Shown here one piece after another: positions 45,524 to 53,999 of a stretch of 64,000 bases of DNA. The DNA lies in contig NZ_JACJSG010000012.1 in NCBI RefSeq assembly GCF_014697625.1, positions 113,796-177,795 of the forward strand, in the 5' to 3' direction. This DNA comes from Anabaena azotica FACHB-119 (GTDB taxonomy: Bacteria > Cyanobacteriota > Cyanobacteriia > Cyanobacteriales > Nostocaceae). The notes beneath the pieces are model-generated. The model had not been told where the DNA came from. It was given only the letters and a program-made list of their open reading frames with translations, and did no database searches. Position numbers and translations under genes: made by a program. Numbering within the stretch: position 1 is the first letter of the stretch; every line of letters begins with the position of its first letter.

Positions 45524-45931
45524 TTAATTTACACTACTCATATTGCTAAATATTTCAATCAAATTCCCATCAGGGTCGCGGAAATGTGCTGTCCTCAGTC
45601 CCCATTCTGGACGGTCTAGAGGTTGGGTGACAACGATCGCATGATAATCTTTGAGATGATAATAAAACTCATCTACATTATCTACTGCAAACACTAAGGC
45701 TACTTTGTTGTGACATTCAATTGCTGAGGGTTGATAAGCACTGGGAACGGCTTCCGCCATTAACTCTTTTTTAAACAAAGCTAATTTGATAGAGTCACCA
45801 GTGTGTAACTCAGCATAACCGCTATTTTCATCACCCCAATCGATCGCAAATCCTAGCGCATCCCGGTAGAACACAAAGCATTCTGTGTAATTAGAAACAA
45901 GCAACCTGATATGTGTTAACTGTATCAGCAT
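45524..45931 (-). CDS. VOC-family protein
   Basis: A 135-residue single-domain vicinal oxygen chelate protein (MLIQLTHIRLLVSNYTECFVFYRD), with the second half HNKVALVFAVDNVDEFYYHL and closing LRTAHFRDPDGNLIEIFSNM. Candidate metal ligands are His7, His in TAHFRDP and Glu in LIEIF. It differs from the VOC gene at 19375 and shows no close similarity to it. It follows the miaE gene by 17 bp and is probably in the same operon. Confidence 0.85.
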   Translation of the reverse strand: MLIQLTHIRLLVSNYTECFVFYRDALGFAIDWGDENSGYAELHTGDSIKLALFKKELMAEAVPSAYQPSAIECHNKVALVFAVDNVDEFYYHLKDYHAIVVTQPLDRPEWGLRTAHFRDPDGNLIEIFSNMSSVN

Positions 45932-45948
45932 ATTTATGAATAATTATA

Positions 45949-46548
45949 CTAACTATGAATTCTCGGTTCTGGGTGTAAATTTTCTAGTAACTCACTTTCC
46001 ACAATAGCTAATTCATCGAGCCTTTGACTAACAATTTCTCGGTCAAAATAAGTAGCTGCTAAAACCCAGTATGTGCCGAAGTGTCGCGCTTCCGATGCCA
46101 TCAAACCTTTATAAAACTTAGCTAGTTCTGGTTCAGGACAGTGGATAGCTAATAACCCTAAGCGTTCATGACTCCGCGCTTCAATTAAACCAGTCACCAG
46201 TAACGAATCTAAAAAGCGTTCGGGTTCATTGGGACGTACAGCCGCTTTTAAACCCGCGCCGTAGGGAGGCGGTGGTAAGGGAGCTAGAGGTATATTGCGG
46301 CGTTCTAGCCACTGATTTACCAATTCAAAATGTTCTAATTCTTCACGGGCGATCGCAGTTAATTCTCGCACCATTTTGGTATTAGATGGGTAGCGAAACA
46401 TAAAATTTAACGCCACACCAGCCGCTTTGCGTTCGCAATGTGAGTGATCCAGCAATATGATATCTAAGTTAGCGATCGCTTGTTCTATCCAAGCCTCACT
46501 AGTAGGTTGCTTGAGTGTATTAATAGTCTGTAACACGGAGGTAAGCAC
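45949..46548 (-). CDS. miaE: tRNA 2-methylthio-N6-isopentenyladenosine hydroxylase
   Basis: Diiron enzyme that hydroxylates ms2i6A37 in tRNAs reading UNN codons. The 199-residue helical protein shows the carboxylate-bridged diiron ligands: Glu39 in HCERKAAGVALNF, ExxH as EELEHF (Glu70, His73) and a second pair in GLIEARSHERL and SEARHFGTYW. Length and motif layout match cyanobacterial MiaE. First gene of a likely two-gene unit with the downstream VOC gene. A tRNA-Ser gene (not a UNN-reading one by anticodon GGA: it reads UCC/UCU, a UNN codon box) lies 1 kb away. Confidence 0.9.
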   Translation of the reverse strand: MLTSVLQTINTLKQPTSEAWIEQAIANLDIILLDHSHCERKAAGVALNFMFRYPSNTKMVRELTAIAREELEHFELVNQWLERRNIPLAPLPPPPYGAGLKAAVRPNEPERFLDSLLVTGLIEARSHERLGLLAIHCPEPELAKFYKGLMASEARHFGTYWVLAATYFDREIVSQRLDELAIVESELLENLHPEPRIHS

Positions 46549-47544
46549 AGGGCGACAAAACTATAAAAATTGTAAGTCTCAACCTAGATTGTAATGTGAG
46601 TGGTTGACTTTTCGGTTATCTAGCTTAAAAGTGCTGAGTGCTGAGTCATAATTTTTTCCTCTGCTTCCCCTGCTTCTTACCTCAAAAACTGTCAACCTGT
46701 AGTTTACCCAAATAAATAAACCACCAGGGCGGAGGAAAAAATCTAGCTCACTTCACAATCCTTGCTTTTTACCAGCTCAAATTGCTCTTAGTTAAGCATA
46801 ATTCCCAACACTCTGGTGTTGATTAAGCGGAAATTTCCGCAATTAGGGTAAAAGTAAAGGGCTTAAAAAGCATATAACAGTTATTTGAAAAGTATTGTAT
46901 CAACACACACATTTTTATTTCCTTTTTGAACTTCACTAGAGGATGATAGCTATCGTCTTCAAACCTACAGACTACAAGGTATTTATAGAAGTCATCAACA
47001 AATAATTTAATAAATAAAAATATATTTTATTTATTATTTATAATAATTACAAAATATATAAATTATACCGATTCAAAAAATATTTGCAACACATCAGTGC
47101 GCCCCTACCCACATATCTGTCGCATTCTTTTTTCAAATTGGTATTATCCTAGTTTTTCGTAATAAAATTTAGAGCTTATTTGAAAAGTACTTAGCTCTGA
47201 AATCATAGCTATAAGTATTGTTAAATATGACTAGCTACTATTAATTAAAGTTTTAAAAATATTATTTCACGTTGTGATTAATACTTTTAACAGTTCAAGA
47301 TTTAAAATTGTGCTGCTTTGAGTACTTTGAGACAATCGCCCAATGAAAAATTTCCTCAGCCCTTAACTCGTGATGATGGGTTGATGATTATGAAGTTTGT
47401 AGAAGAGTTAGGCTCAATATTTTGACTAAATTAGTTTTGCCAATATTTCAATTAATATTAAATAATTAATCTTAATTCAACCAGGAACTATACCAACTGG
47501 TTGAAATGCTCAATGGCTGAGATGCCTATAGAATATAGTATAAA
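46549..47544. other. intergenic region, about 1 kb, AT-rich
   Basis: No gene seen. A perfect 14-bp palindrome GCGGAAATTTCCGC lies at 46827-46840, a possible operator or hairpin. A family-B element occupies 47065-47144. The rest is AT-rich with short T- or A-runs. Confidence 0.5.
47065..47144. mobile_element. repeat family B copy (80 bp, inverted orientation)
   Basis: Begins ATACCGATTCAAAAAATATT and ends TTTTTTCAAATTGGTAT. The internal CAGTGCGCCCCTACCCACAT matches the reverse complement of the copy at 49654-49756. Confidence 0.75.
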
Positions 47545-47631
47545 CGGAGAGACAGGGATTCGAACCCTGGAATACGTTGCCGCATTACAGCATTTCCAGT
47601 GCTGCGCCTTCAACCACTCGGCCATCTCTCC
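47545..47631 (-). tRNA. trnS-GGA: tRNA-Ser (anticodon GGA)
   Basis: On the minus strand the 87 nt fold into a class II tRNA: acceptor GGAGAGA pairing with TCTCTCC, D arm with GAGTGGTTGAAGG, anticodon stem CAGCA/TGCTG with loop CTGGAAA giving anticodon GGA, a long variable arm and the T loop GGTTCGAATCC. Discriminator base is G, as expected for serine. The CCA end is not encoded. It reads UCC and UCU. Confidence 0.97.
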
Positions 47632-47737
47632 AGATGTCACGATTCACCATTGTAGGCTAAAACTCTAAAAAGTGCAATGATAAAGGAAGAAATTTTTTAG
47701 AGCCATCTGAAAGTCCAAATTAAAATCCCGAATCAAG

Positions 47738-48106
47738 ATGTCCGAGACACACACAATTAAAGTACGCGATCGCGCCACTGGCAAAGAGTACACCCTACAA
47801 GTACCAGATGACCGTTACATCCTGCACACGGCTGAACAGCAAGGGGTGGAATTGCCATTTTCTTGTCGAAATGGGGCTTGTACCACTTGTGCTGTCAGGG
47901 TGTTATCGGGAGAAATCTATCAACCGGAAGCGGTGGGATTATCCCCAGAACTGCGTCGCCAAGGTTATGCTTTGTTATGCGTCAGTTACGCCCGGTCTGA
48001 CTTGGAAGTAGAAACCCAAGACGAAGATGAAGTTTACGAACTTCAGTTTGGGCGCTATTTTGCCAAAGGAAAAGTGAAAGCGGGTTTACCGTTAGATGAA
48101 GAATAA
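47738..48106 (+). CDS. plant-type [2Fe-2S] ferredoxin with C-terminal extension
   Basis: A 122-residue electron carrier. The cluster ligands are Cys43, Cys48, Cys51 and Cys81 in the arrangement FSCRNGACTTC...LLC of plant-type ferredoxins. It is about 25 residues longer than photosynthetic PetF, with an acidic-to-basic tail (DEDEVYELQFGRYFAKGK), a feature of the FdxC2-like minor ferredoxins. Partner enzymes cannot be named from context. The start lies about 100 bp upstream-divergent from the tRNA-Ser gene; the 3' end overlaps the next frame by 11 bp. Confidence 0.93.
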   Translation: MSETHTIKVRDRATGKEYTLQVPDDRYILHTAEQQGVELPFSCRNGACTTCAVRVLSGEIYQPEAVGLSPELRRQGYALLCVSYARSDLEVETQDEDEVYELQFGRYFAKGKVKAGLPLDEE

Positions 48107-48212
48107 AAGCAAGGTGAGGGAGATGAGGGAGCAGAGGAGCAGGGGAGCAGAGGAGCAGAGGAGAAAGTTTTTCCCCCTTCCCCTTTCCCCCACTCCCTAC
48201 TCCCCTACCTGG

Positions 48213-48731
48213 GTGCAAAAACTCGTCCTCCTCGCCTGCGTCATGCTGCTAGTGAGTTGTCAAGCCAGAAACCCCGCCATAACGCAAACTCAAGTTAAGG
48301 TGGCGCGGGTAGTGAGTGGACAGACTCTGGAAGTGGTGGGGATGGCTGAACAACCAAATTTAATTTCTCAAGTGCGGTTAATTGGTGTAGATGCGCCAGA
48401 TTTACGCCAACGTCCTTGGGGAATGCAGTCCAAAGACTTTTTAGAACAGTTGATAGGTGATTTGGACAAACCAGTGATGCTGGAGTTTGACGTGGAAGCC
48501 AAGGATACAATAGGTCGGACTTTGGCTTATGTGTGGAAAGATGGCAAGTTATTGAATGAACAAATAGTCAAACAAGGTTATGCTTTGTTTGTCTTGCGAT
48601 CGCCCAACCAGAAATACGATCAACTTCTAGAACGCGCCCAACAATGGGCGAGAATCATGGGAAAAGGCATTTGGAACCCCGATAAACCCATGCGTCAAAC
48701 GCCTGCTGAGTTTCGTCGCCTGAATCGTTAG
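48213..48731 (+). CDS. thermonuclease-like (SNase-fold) lipoprotein
   Basis: The open frame reaches back to an ATG at 48096 inside the ferredoxin gene, but residues 1-39 of that version derive from a GAGGAGCAG / CCCCTTCCCC repeat tract. A GTG at 48213 gives a compact lipoprotein signal (VQKLVLLACVMLLVSCQ, lipobox before the Cys), so I prefer it; the 172-residue product is then exported and lipid-anchored. The SNase fold is seen in VKVARVVSGQTLEV, QVRLIGVDAPDLRQRPWG and EAKDTIGRTLAYVWKDGKLL. Catalytic Arg/Glu positions are partly conserved; nuclease activity is likely but unproven. Confidence 0.8.
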   Translation: MQKLVLLACVMLLVSCQARNPAITQTQVKVARVVSGQTLEVVGMAEQPNLISQVRLIGVDAPDLRQRPWGMQSKDFLEQLIGDLDKPVMLEFDVEAKDTIGRTLAYVWKDGKLLNEQIVKQGYALFVLRSPNQKYDQLLERAQQWARIMGKGIWNPDKPMRQTPAEFRRLNR

Positions 48732-48752
48732 GAATCACAACTCCCGTTTCGC

Positions 48753-49523
48753 TCAAAGTTTCAAGGGTAAACCATCTTGAAAGACTAAAAGCTCTCCTGG
48801 TTGAATTTTTGTCCAAACTTCGTTATCTGTCAGGGGTGTAGTCGCAATCACAGCCACGCGATCGCTTGGTGTTGTCAATTCACTAAAATCTACAGTCATA
48901 TCCTGATCAATCAAATGTGCAGCAGCAAAGGGGGCTTGACGCACTATGTAGCTGAGATTAGTTGAGCAATGGGTAAAAAAATGTTCTCCGTCTGAGAGTA
49001 AGTAGTTGAAAACACCGATTGCTGCTAATTCTTGCGTAACCTTTTGCAGCACTGGGTACAGTTTTTCTAAAGGGGGTTTACCTTCAGGAAAAGTTTGTCG
49101 TAGCCTTTCCAAGATTACACATAACGCTTTTTCACTGTCAGTATCACCCACTGCCTTATAAAAACCTTGGGTTTTTGGCTGAAAATCGGGCAAATTACCA
49201 TTGTGGGCAAATACCCAATATCTCCCCCATAATTCTCGGCGAAAAGGATGACAGTTTTCCAAGGCGATTTCACCTTGTGTAGCCTTGCGAATATGGGCGA
49301 TTACATGGGTAGAGTGGATAGGATAACATCGCACCAAATCCGCTACAGGAGAATCAATAGAGGGTTTAGCATCTAAAAATATACGACATCCCTTTCCTTC
49401 AAAGAAAGCAATCCCCCAACCATCACTGTGATGATCTGTTTTTCCTCCTCGTGCGGAAAATCCTTCAAAGGAAAAACAGATGTCAGTTGGCACATTGCAA
49501 TTCATCCCCAGCAGTTGACACAT
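48753..49523 (-). CDS. class II glutamine amidotransferase (YafJ-like)
   Basis: A 256-residue N-terminal nucleophile hydrolase. Cys2 (MCQLLGMN) is the expected catalytic cysteine after Met removal; other typical motifs are DGWGIAFFEG, HIRKATQGE, FAHNGNL and GDTDSE. The protein consists only of the glutaminase domain, like YafJ-type proteins whose acceptor is unknown. Single gene; convergent with the thermonuclease-like gene. Confidence 0.88.
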   Translation of the reverse strand: MCQLLGMNCNVPTDICFSFEGFSARGGKTDHHSDGWGIAFFEGKGCRIFLDAKPSIDSPVADLVRCYPIHSTHVIAHIRKATQGEIALENCHPFRRELWGRYWVFAHNGNLPDFQPKTQGFYKAVGDTDSEKALCVILERLRQTFPEGKPPLEKLYPVLQKVTQELAAIGVFNYLLSDGEHFFTHCSTNLSYIVRQAPFAAAHLIDQDMTVDFSELTTPSDRVAVIATTPLTDNEVWTKIQPGELLVFQDGLPLKL

Positions 49524-49653
49524 AACGTTATCTAATGCCTTTATATCGATATTTTTAATTATTAAGCATTCATTTTTGAGCGTTTTTTGAGAATTTATGA
49601 CTAACAGCGCCAGAACACCACTAAGTAAAGCTAAGATAAAGTCAAGTAATGTA

Positions 49654-49756
49654 ATACCAATTTAAAAAAAGAATGCGACGGATATGTGGGTGGGAACGCA
49701 CATCTGTGCGCTCCTACAGATAATCAATTTGTGGCAAATATTTTTTGAATCGGTAT
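49654..49756. mobile_element. repeat family B copy (103 bp)
   Basis: ATACCAATTTAAAAAAAGAA at the left and TTTTTTGAATCGGTAT at the right, with CGCACATCTGTGCGC forming the central hairpin. Confidence 0.8.
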
Positions 49757-49898
49757 AAGGCTAGATTCTGGTAGCGTTAAGGCTTGTTCCCTCGCAGGTC
49801 GCAAATAATATTTACATAAGTTGAAAAATTATAATATGCTGAGATGGCGCATTTTGCACCAACAAGAGTGCGATCGCATTACCTCATCTTTTACCCAT

Positions 49899-49987
49899 GA
49901 CTTACGCAACTGGCACTTGGGGTAAGGTGCGTCAGATGTAGAAAATCCTTGAATCTGTACGAAATTATTGGGACTGACGCACCCTAC
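49899..49987. mobile_element. repeat family A copy
   Basis: Starts GACTTACGCAACTGGCACTT and ends CTGACGCACCCTAC. It is the inverse of the copy at 19880-19967 with only scattered differences; one terminal repeat is missing. Confidence 0.8.
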
Positions 49988-50038
49988 ATTTACTAGACTT
50001 ATTTCAACTTCTAAGACTAACCTATCACGAATAGAGCC

Positions 50039-50203
50039 ATGTCCAGAAAAGTGAACTATTGTCGGTTGATTACTAGGGTTTATTGGTTTATCGCAGGTAA
50101 ATTACTAGCGAGTGACAAATTAACACCCAACCCATATCAACTTGTTGAATTTTCTTGTGCTGATGCTTGTCCTTCTACTTTAGAAAATCAAGCTATGCCG
50201 TAA
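50039..50203 (+). CDS. doubtful small open frame, 54 codons
   Basis: ATG-initiated frame reading MSRKVNYCRLITRVYWFIAG... and ending CADACPSTLENQAMP. It has a mixed hydrophobic/basic start and three cysteines but no convincing ribosome site and no family I recognise. It could be a small protein or chance. Confidence 0.2.
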   Translation: MSRKVNYCRLITRVYWFIAGKLLASDKLTPNPYQLVEFSCADACPSTLENQAMP

Positions 50204-50243
50204 GTTGCATACTAGAAGACATGGTGAACTTTTTATAAAAAAA

Positions 50244-50855
50244 CTAGCGACGTTGGTGTTCAAATAGGGGGCGGACAATTAAATATCCAGCACCAAAGGC
50301 ACTCAACAAAATTAATATAATACAGATGACTAACCACAAACCTTTAAATTTTTGAGTCTGTGCTTTTGAGCTAGGAGAAGGATAATAATCCACTTTCTGC
50401 TTCTCAATCAAGACTGCTTCTGGTGCAGGAGTAATTACTTCCCCAAAAGGAATAGAAAAATTAGCATGACGGTTCTTGCTGCTTGGTGGTTGGGGAACTA
50501 CAGGCTGACGCGATGGGCTACGCCCCGCCATAGGCGATCGCCCAGTTTGGGGACTTGGTTCTGTAAACTGAGAATCGCTAGGATGTTTCATCTCAGGGTG
50601 AGAACCAGGAACCCGATAATCTACCACCTTTTGCAGGTGTAAAAAAGACTGCACGACCTGACTAATTTCATGTCGCAGCATTTGATTCTCTTGCACTAGC
50701 TGTTGATTTTTTGCCATCAGGGCATCTAACTTGTCTTGTGTTGCTTTTAATTCCACAGCCAATTCCCGATATACGTACAAAGGTACAGAGGAAGGATGAG
50801 CTTGTGAGTTTGGTTTAGGCTGATTACTGTTAACAGAACCTGTAGTTGTCCGCAT
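50244..50855 (-). CDS. hypothetical tail-anchored coiled-coil protein
   Basis: A 203-residue protein of unknown family. Residues about 25-75 form a coiled coil (YRELAVELKATQDKLDALMAKNQQLVQENQML), the middle is a low-complexity Pro/Ser/Arg-rich linker, and a single membrane helix lies near the C terminus (LWLVICIILILLSAFGAGYLIV), leaving a short tail. The linker segment GRSPMAGRSPSRQ is encoded by a palindromic dispersed repeat carrying a HIP1 site (about 50508-50542), apparently inserted in frame. Confidence 0.75.
   Translation of the reverse strand: MRTTTGSVNSNQPKPNSQAHPSSVPLYVYRELAVELKATQDKLDALMAKNQQLVQENQMLRHEISQVVQSFLHLQKVVDYRVPGSHPEMKHPSDSQFTEPSPQTGRSPMAGRSPSRQPVVPQPPSSKNRHANFSIPFGEVITPAPEAVLIEKQKVDYYPSPSSKAQTQKFKGLWLVICIILILLSAFGAGYLIVRPLFEHQRR
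50508..50542. repeat. palindromic dispersed repeat inside a coding region
   Basis: GCGATGGGCTACGCCC and the following CGCCATAGGCGATCGC make a small nested palindrome of the kind scattered through Nostoc genomes. It keeps the reading frame of the tail-anchored protein. Confidence 0.55.
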
Positions 50856-51286
50856 TAGTTATTTGGTATCAAAAATAAATTAATAAGAGTATCAGAAATA
50901 GTAGCAAAACATTATCTGCTCTGAAACTAGCCCAAGAATAATAGAAAAATGCTCGGAGTGCAAAGATATCTAAATTTACTTATCGGTCAGTTGACAGTTG
51001 ACAGTTGACAGTTACCACTTTTTCCCCTCCTGGGAGGGGTTAGGGGTGGGTTACTCCCTCATCTCCCCCCACTTCCCCATCCTGACAGGTGTAGGTTTTT
51101 TATTGGTGTTCCAAAAACTTTGGTTTTAGGGTGTAGGGGTGTAAGGGTATAGGGGTGTAGGGGTGAATGAAACAGCGATTTTCTCGTTAGTTTTAGAGTC
51201 CTTACTCACTGCTAGATTAAAAACCTACACTTGTGAGACTTCCCCATCTCCCCCCCCTCCCCCCACTTCCCCACCTCCCCACTCCC
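50856..51286. other. intergenic region with heptamers and a family-C element
   Basis: About 50986-51015 is a tandem heptamer array (AGTTGAC), followed by C-rich low-complexity sequence. A family-C element occupies 51086-51233. No gene. Confidence 0.5.
51086..51233. mobile_element. repeat family C copy
   Basis: CAGGTGTAGGTTTTT (51086-51100) and AAAAACCTACACTTG (51219-51233) are terminal inverted repeats with one mismatch. The interior contains TTTTAGGGTGTAGGGGTGTA-type repeats that also occur in the copy at 63847-63993. Confidence 0.75.
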
Positions 51287-52105
51287 CTAATTCAGTAAGG
51301 AAAAAAAATGACCTACCGGGCCTTGTCCTTGACCAATATTGAGGGAGTAAGTTAAAGCGGTGGTAACGTACTGCTTGGCTTGTTTTACGGCTGGGAGGAG
51401 GTCTTGACCTTTGGCTAGATTGGAGGCGATCGCAGCTGATAAAGTACAGCCAGTACCATGAGTATTTTTGGTATCTACCTGCTGAGTTGTTAGGGTTTCT
51501 AGATTTTGTCCATCAAACCAAATATCAACACCACGAACGTTTCCCTGCAACCCGCCACCCTTAACTAACACCGCCTTTGCTTTTAAATTACGATGGATTA
51601 CTTGAGCAGCTGCCCTCATATCATCTAAGGTATTTATAGGAAAACCACTCAAAATCTGAGCCTCATACTTATTAGGTGTAATCATAGCCGCCTTGGGAAT
51701 CAATTGTTCGCGCAGAGTCTTCACTGCATCATCATCAATTAATTGCGCCCCAGTCCGTGAAACCATTACCGGGTCAACCACTAAATTATTTATACCTAAA
51801 GCCTCTACCTGCTGGGCAACAGTGGCAATAATCTCTTGGTTGAGTAACATTCCCGTTTTTGCCGCTTGTACACCTATATCTTCAACCACGGCTTGTATTT
51901 GGGCTGCAACTGCCTCTGGCGGGATAGCATCAACTCTAGTTACCCCCAGCGTATTTTGTGCGGTCACGCAGGTTATAGCACTAGTACCGTGGACACAATG
52001 AAAGGCAAAGGTGCGTAAATCAGCTTGAATACCTGCGCCACCACCACTATCAGAACCAGCTATGGTTAATGCAACAGGAACCCTGGATAATGTTTCAGTA
52101 TTCAT
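51287..52105 (-). CDS. thiD: hydroxymethylpyrimidine/phosphomethylpyrimidine kinase
   Basis: Phosphorylates HMP and HMP-P in thiamine biosynthesis. The 272-residue ribokinase-fold enzyme shows ALTIAGSDSGGGAGIQADL at the N terminus, QNTLGVTRVDAIP, VDPVMVSRTG, TPNKYEA and the anion-hole/catalytic motif NTHGTGCTLSAAIA near residue 215-225. It is a stand-alone ThiD (no ThiE fusion). No TPP riboswitch is apparent upstream of the start at 52105. The lipoprotein gene lies upstream on the same strand, 67 bp away. Confidence 0.95.
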   Translation of the reverse strand: MNTETLSRVPVALTIAGSDSGGGAGIQADLRTFAFHCVHGTSAITCVTAQNTLGVTRVDAIPPEAVAAQIQAVVEDIGVQAAKTGMLLNQEIIATVAQQVEALGINNLVVDPVMVSRTGAQLIDDDAVKTLREQLIPKAAMITPNKYEAQILSGFPINTLDDMRAAAQVIHRNLKAKAVLVKGGGLQGNVRGVDIWFDGQNLETLTTQQVDTKNTHGTGCTLSAAIASNLAKGQDLLPAVKQAKQYVTTALTYSLNIGQGQGPVGHFFSLLN

Positions 52106-52172
52106 AAGGTGAAAAGTATAAGGGTGTGAGGGTGTTAGGCAAAAATTTAGACTCTAGTTTTCCCCCATACCC

Positions 52173-53777
52173 CTATTTTGCCAAAGGATTAGGTTGAGGA
52201 TTTTGGGGTCTTTCTTGAGGTATAACCGTCAGATAAGGCTTGATTTTAGCATCATCTACCCAAGCAGAATAATATTTTACATTGGTAGATTTTGCCGACA
52301 AATTAAGTAATTCTAAATCACCACGCATAGTATTCCAATTAATCGGCGCATCTGGTCGCAGTTGACCAGAACCTAGACCCCTCGGCCCGCCACCAGATAA
52401 ATTTAGGGATACTTCATCTAAGGCTCGTACAAAGCGGTTTCCACTCCAATGCCATTCAAAACCCGCCCAATAAACCGCAGGCTTTCCAGGTGGTAAACTA
52501 CGGGGAAACTCATAAGCTTTTACACCCTCCTCTAACTCCACCGTAAAACCTTGGGGATATCTCACCTCATAGCGTCCCTTTTGAGTCTGGTAGTTGACGG
52601 GACTCCACCATAAAACCTCTACATTATCCCCACCAGATAAAGATGCGGCTGGTGTTTTATTAGTTGAGGCGCTGTAAATTGGTAGTTTCTGTGGTAGTTT
52701 AGCGATCGCCGCAAATCGCCAACAATTCCAACTATCGGCATTATCAGCAGTTTCCCATTTGACATGACATACACCGTTGGCTGTACTGACCCACAACTGA
52801 TCATTTTCTAATCTAAGTTTGTCGGGAATTGCACCTACCATAGGGCTGTTATGTACGGTGTAAGCAGTTAAAGAACCTGTATTCGGATTTTGGGAATTTA
52901 GTCGATAAGCAACTAGTCCCTTTGCCGGAATATAGAGATTTCCTTCACCACTTATATTAGTACCCATCCAGAAAGTAGGATTATTAACGTCGCCAGTAAT
53001 AGTTAAATCAGTAATTTGAATAAAGCTAAGTGCTTGGGGTTGAATGAGGCTAAATTTATCTGTTTTTGGGTCATAACTAATGATAGTAGCTATGCCGTTG
53101 TTGCCTTCGCCTTGTTCAAAAGCCACTGACCACCAGAGGCGGTCATTATTAACGAAAGCAGATGTAATTTGCGGAAATCCTAACTGAGTACCTATGACAG
53201 AATAGCCTGCTTTGACAGCAACATCTTGTAAATCTTTTAAGGTATATAAAGTTTTTTGTTGGGGGTCTTTACCATTAGAAGTAATTAATTCAAAAACAAT
53301 TTTATCCTTAGCAGGGTTTGCTACATCAGGTCTAGATATATTATTGTTATCTCCCAAAGTAAATTGTGGTTGCCTGACAACTCGATATTGATAAGTTTGA
53401 CCTTGAAAATCAATCTTTTTGAACTTGGGATTTACTGTTTCTTGGGCAAAGGCGGCGTAATTGCTTTGTGGTTGTAACTCCTTGGGTAAAGTTCCTGATT
53501 TAACTGTCCAACTATTGTTAGCGCGACAGAAAATAAAATCCTGTTTTAAAGTCTGAAACTTAACTGTATCTGCATCTGCTACGATATTCCGAATGTGGAA
53601 GTCAAATCTATCAAAGATTTCGTTTTTGCTTGGAACAGTTAAAGGTAAAACCTGAGATTGAGGACAGTTTGCTGTTTGAGGATTAATGCTATTTACTGCT
53701 TGAGAAGTGCTAGCATTGTTGGAATTACAAGCATTAATAAATAAAATCATGCCACAACCTAAAAGAATTTTCTGCAT
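52173..53777 (-). CDS. hypothetical lipoprotein, 534 residues
   Basis: A predicted lipoprotein: MQKILLGCGMILFINACNSN has a short signal peptide with a lipobox-like FINAC. The mature part is rich in beta-structure patterns (WWSVAFEQGEGNNGIATIISYDP; TFWMGTNISGEG; LWVSTANGVCHVKW), suggestive of a propeller-like fold, and has a Pro-rich C terminus. I do not recognise a family or catalytic residues. Likely cell-envelope located. Confidence 0.7.
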   Translation of the reverse strand: MQKILLGCGMILFINACNSNNASTSQAVNSINPQTANCPQSQVLPLTVPSKNEIFDRFDFHIRNIVADADTVKFQTLKQDFIFCRANNSWTVKSGTLPKELQPQSNYAAFAQETVNPKFKKIDFQGQTYQYRVVRQPQFTLGDNNNISRPDVANPAKDKIVFELITSNGKDPQQKTLYTLKDLQDVAVKAGYSVIGTQLGFPQITSAFVNNDRLWWSVAFEQGEGNNGIATIISYDPKTDKFSLIQPQALSFIQITDLTITGDVNNPTFWMGTNISGEGNLYIPAKGLVAYRLNSQNPNTGSLTAYTVHNSPMVGAIPDKLRLENDQLWVSTANGVCHVKWETADNADSWNCWRFAAIAKLPQKLPIYSASTNKTPAASLSGGDNVEVLWWSPVNYQTQKGRYEVRYPQGFTVELEEGVKAYEFPRSLPPGKPAVYWAGFEWHWSGNRFVRALDEVSLNLSGGGPRGLGSGQLRPDAPINWNTMRGDLELLNLSAKSTNVKYYSAWVDDAKIKPYLTVIPQERPQNPQPNPLAK

Positions 53778-53999
53778 AAATCATCAGGCAATTATATTTA
53801 ATTGCTATTAATTAATCATTGATATTAACTACGCGATCGCCAGATGATTCGCCAGATGATTTTTCCGAATAATTATCAATTTTCTTTAAAAAATATTTAG
53901 AAAAATCAATTAAATTAAATTTAGTAACATTTATATATGAAAACGGAATTTGAAAAATTTTCTTGTTATGCTATCTGACTAACAGAAAAAAACAAGGAA

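Larger units (their letters stand above)
49524..50243. other. intergenic region with two MITE-like elements
   Basis: Contains a family-B copy (49654-49756) and a family-A copy (49899-49987). A 54-codon frame at 50039-50203 is listed separately as doubtful. The remainder has no recognisable gene. Confidence 0.5.

Noticed and set aside
52106..52172. TPP riboswitch before thiD
   Set aside because: The 67-bp gap is too short and lacks TPP-box motifs.
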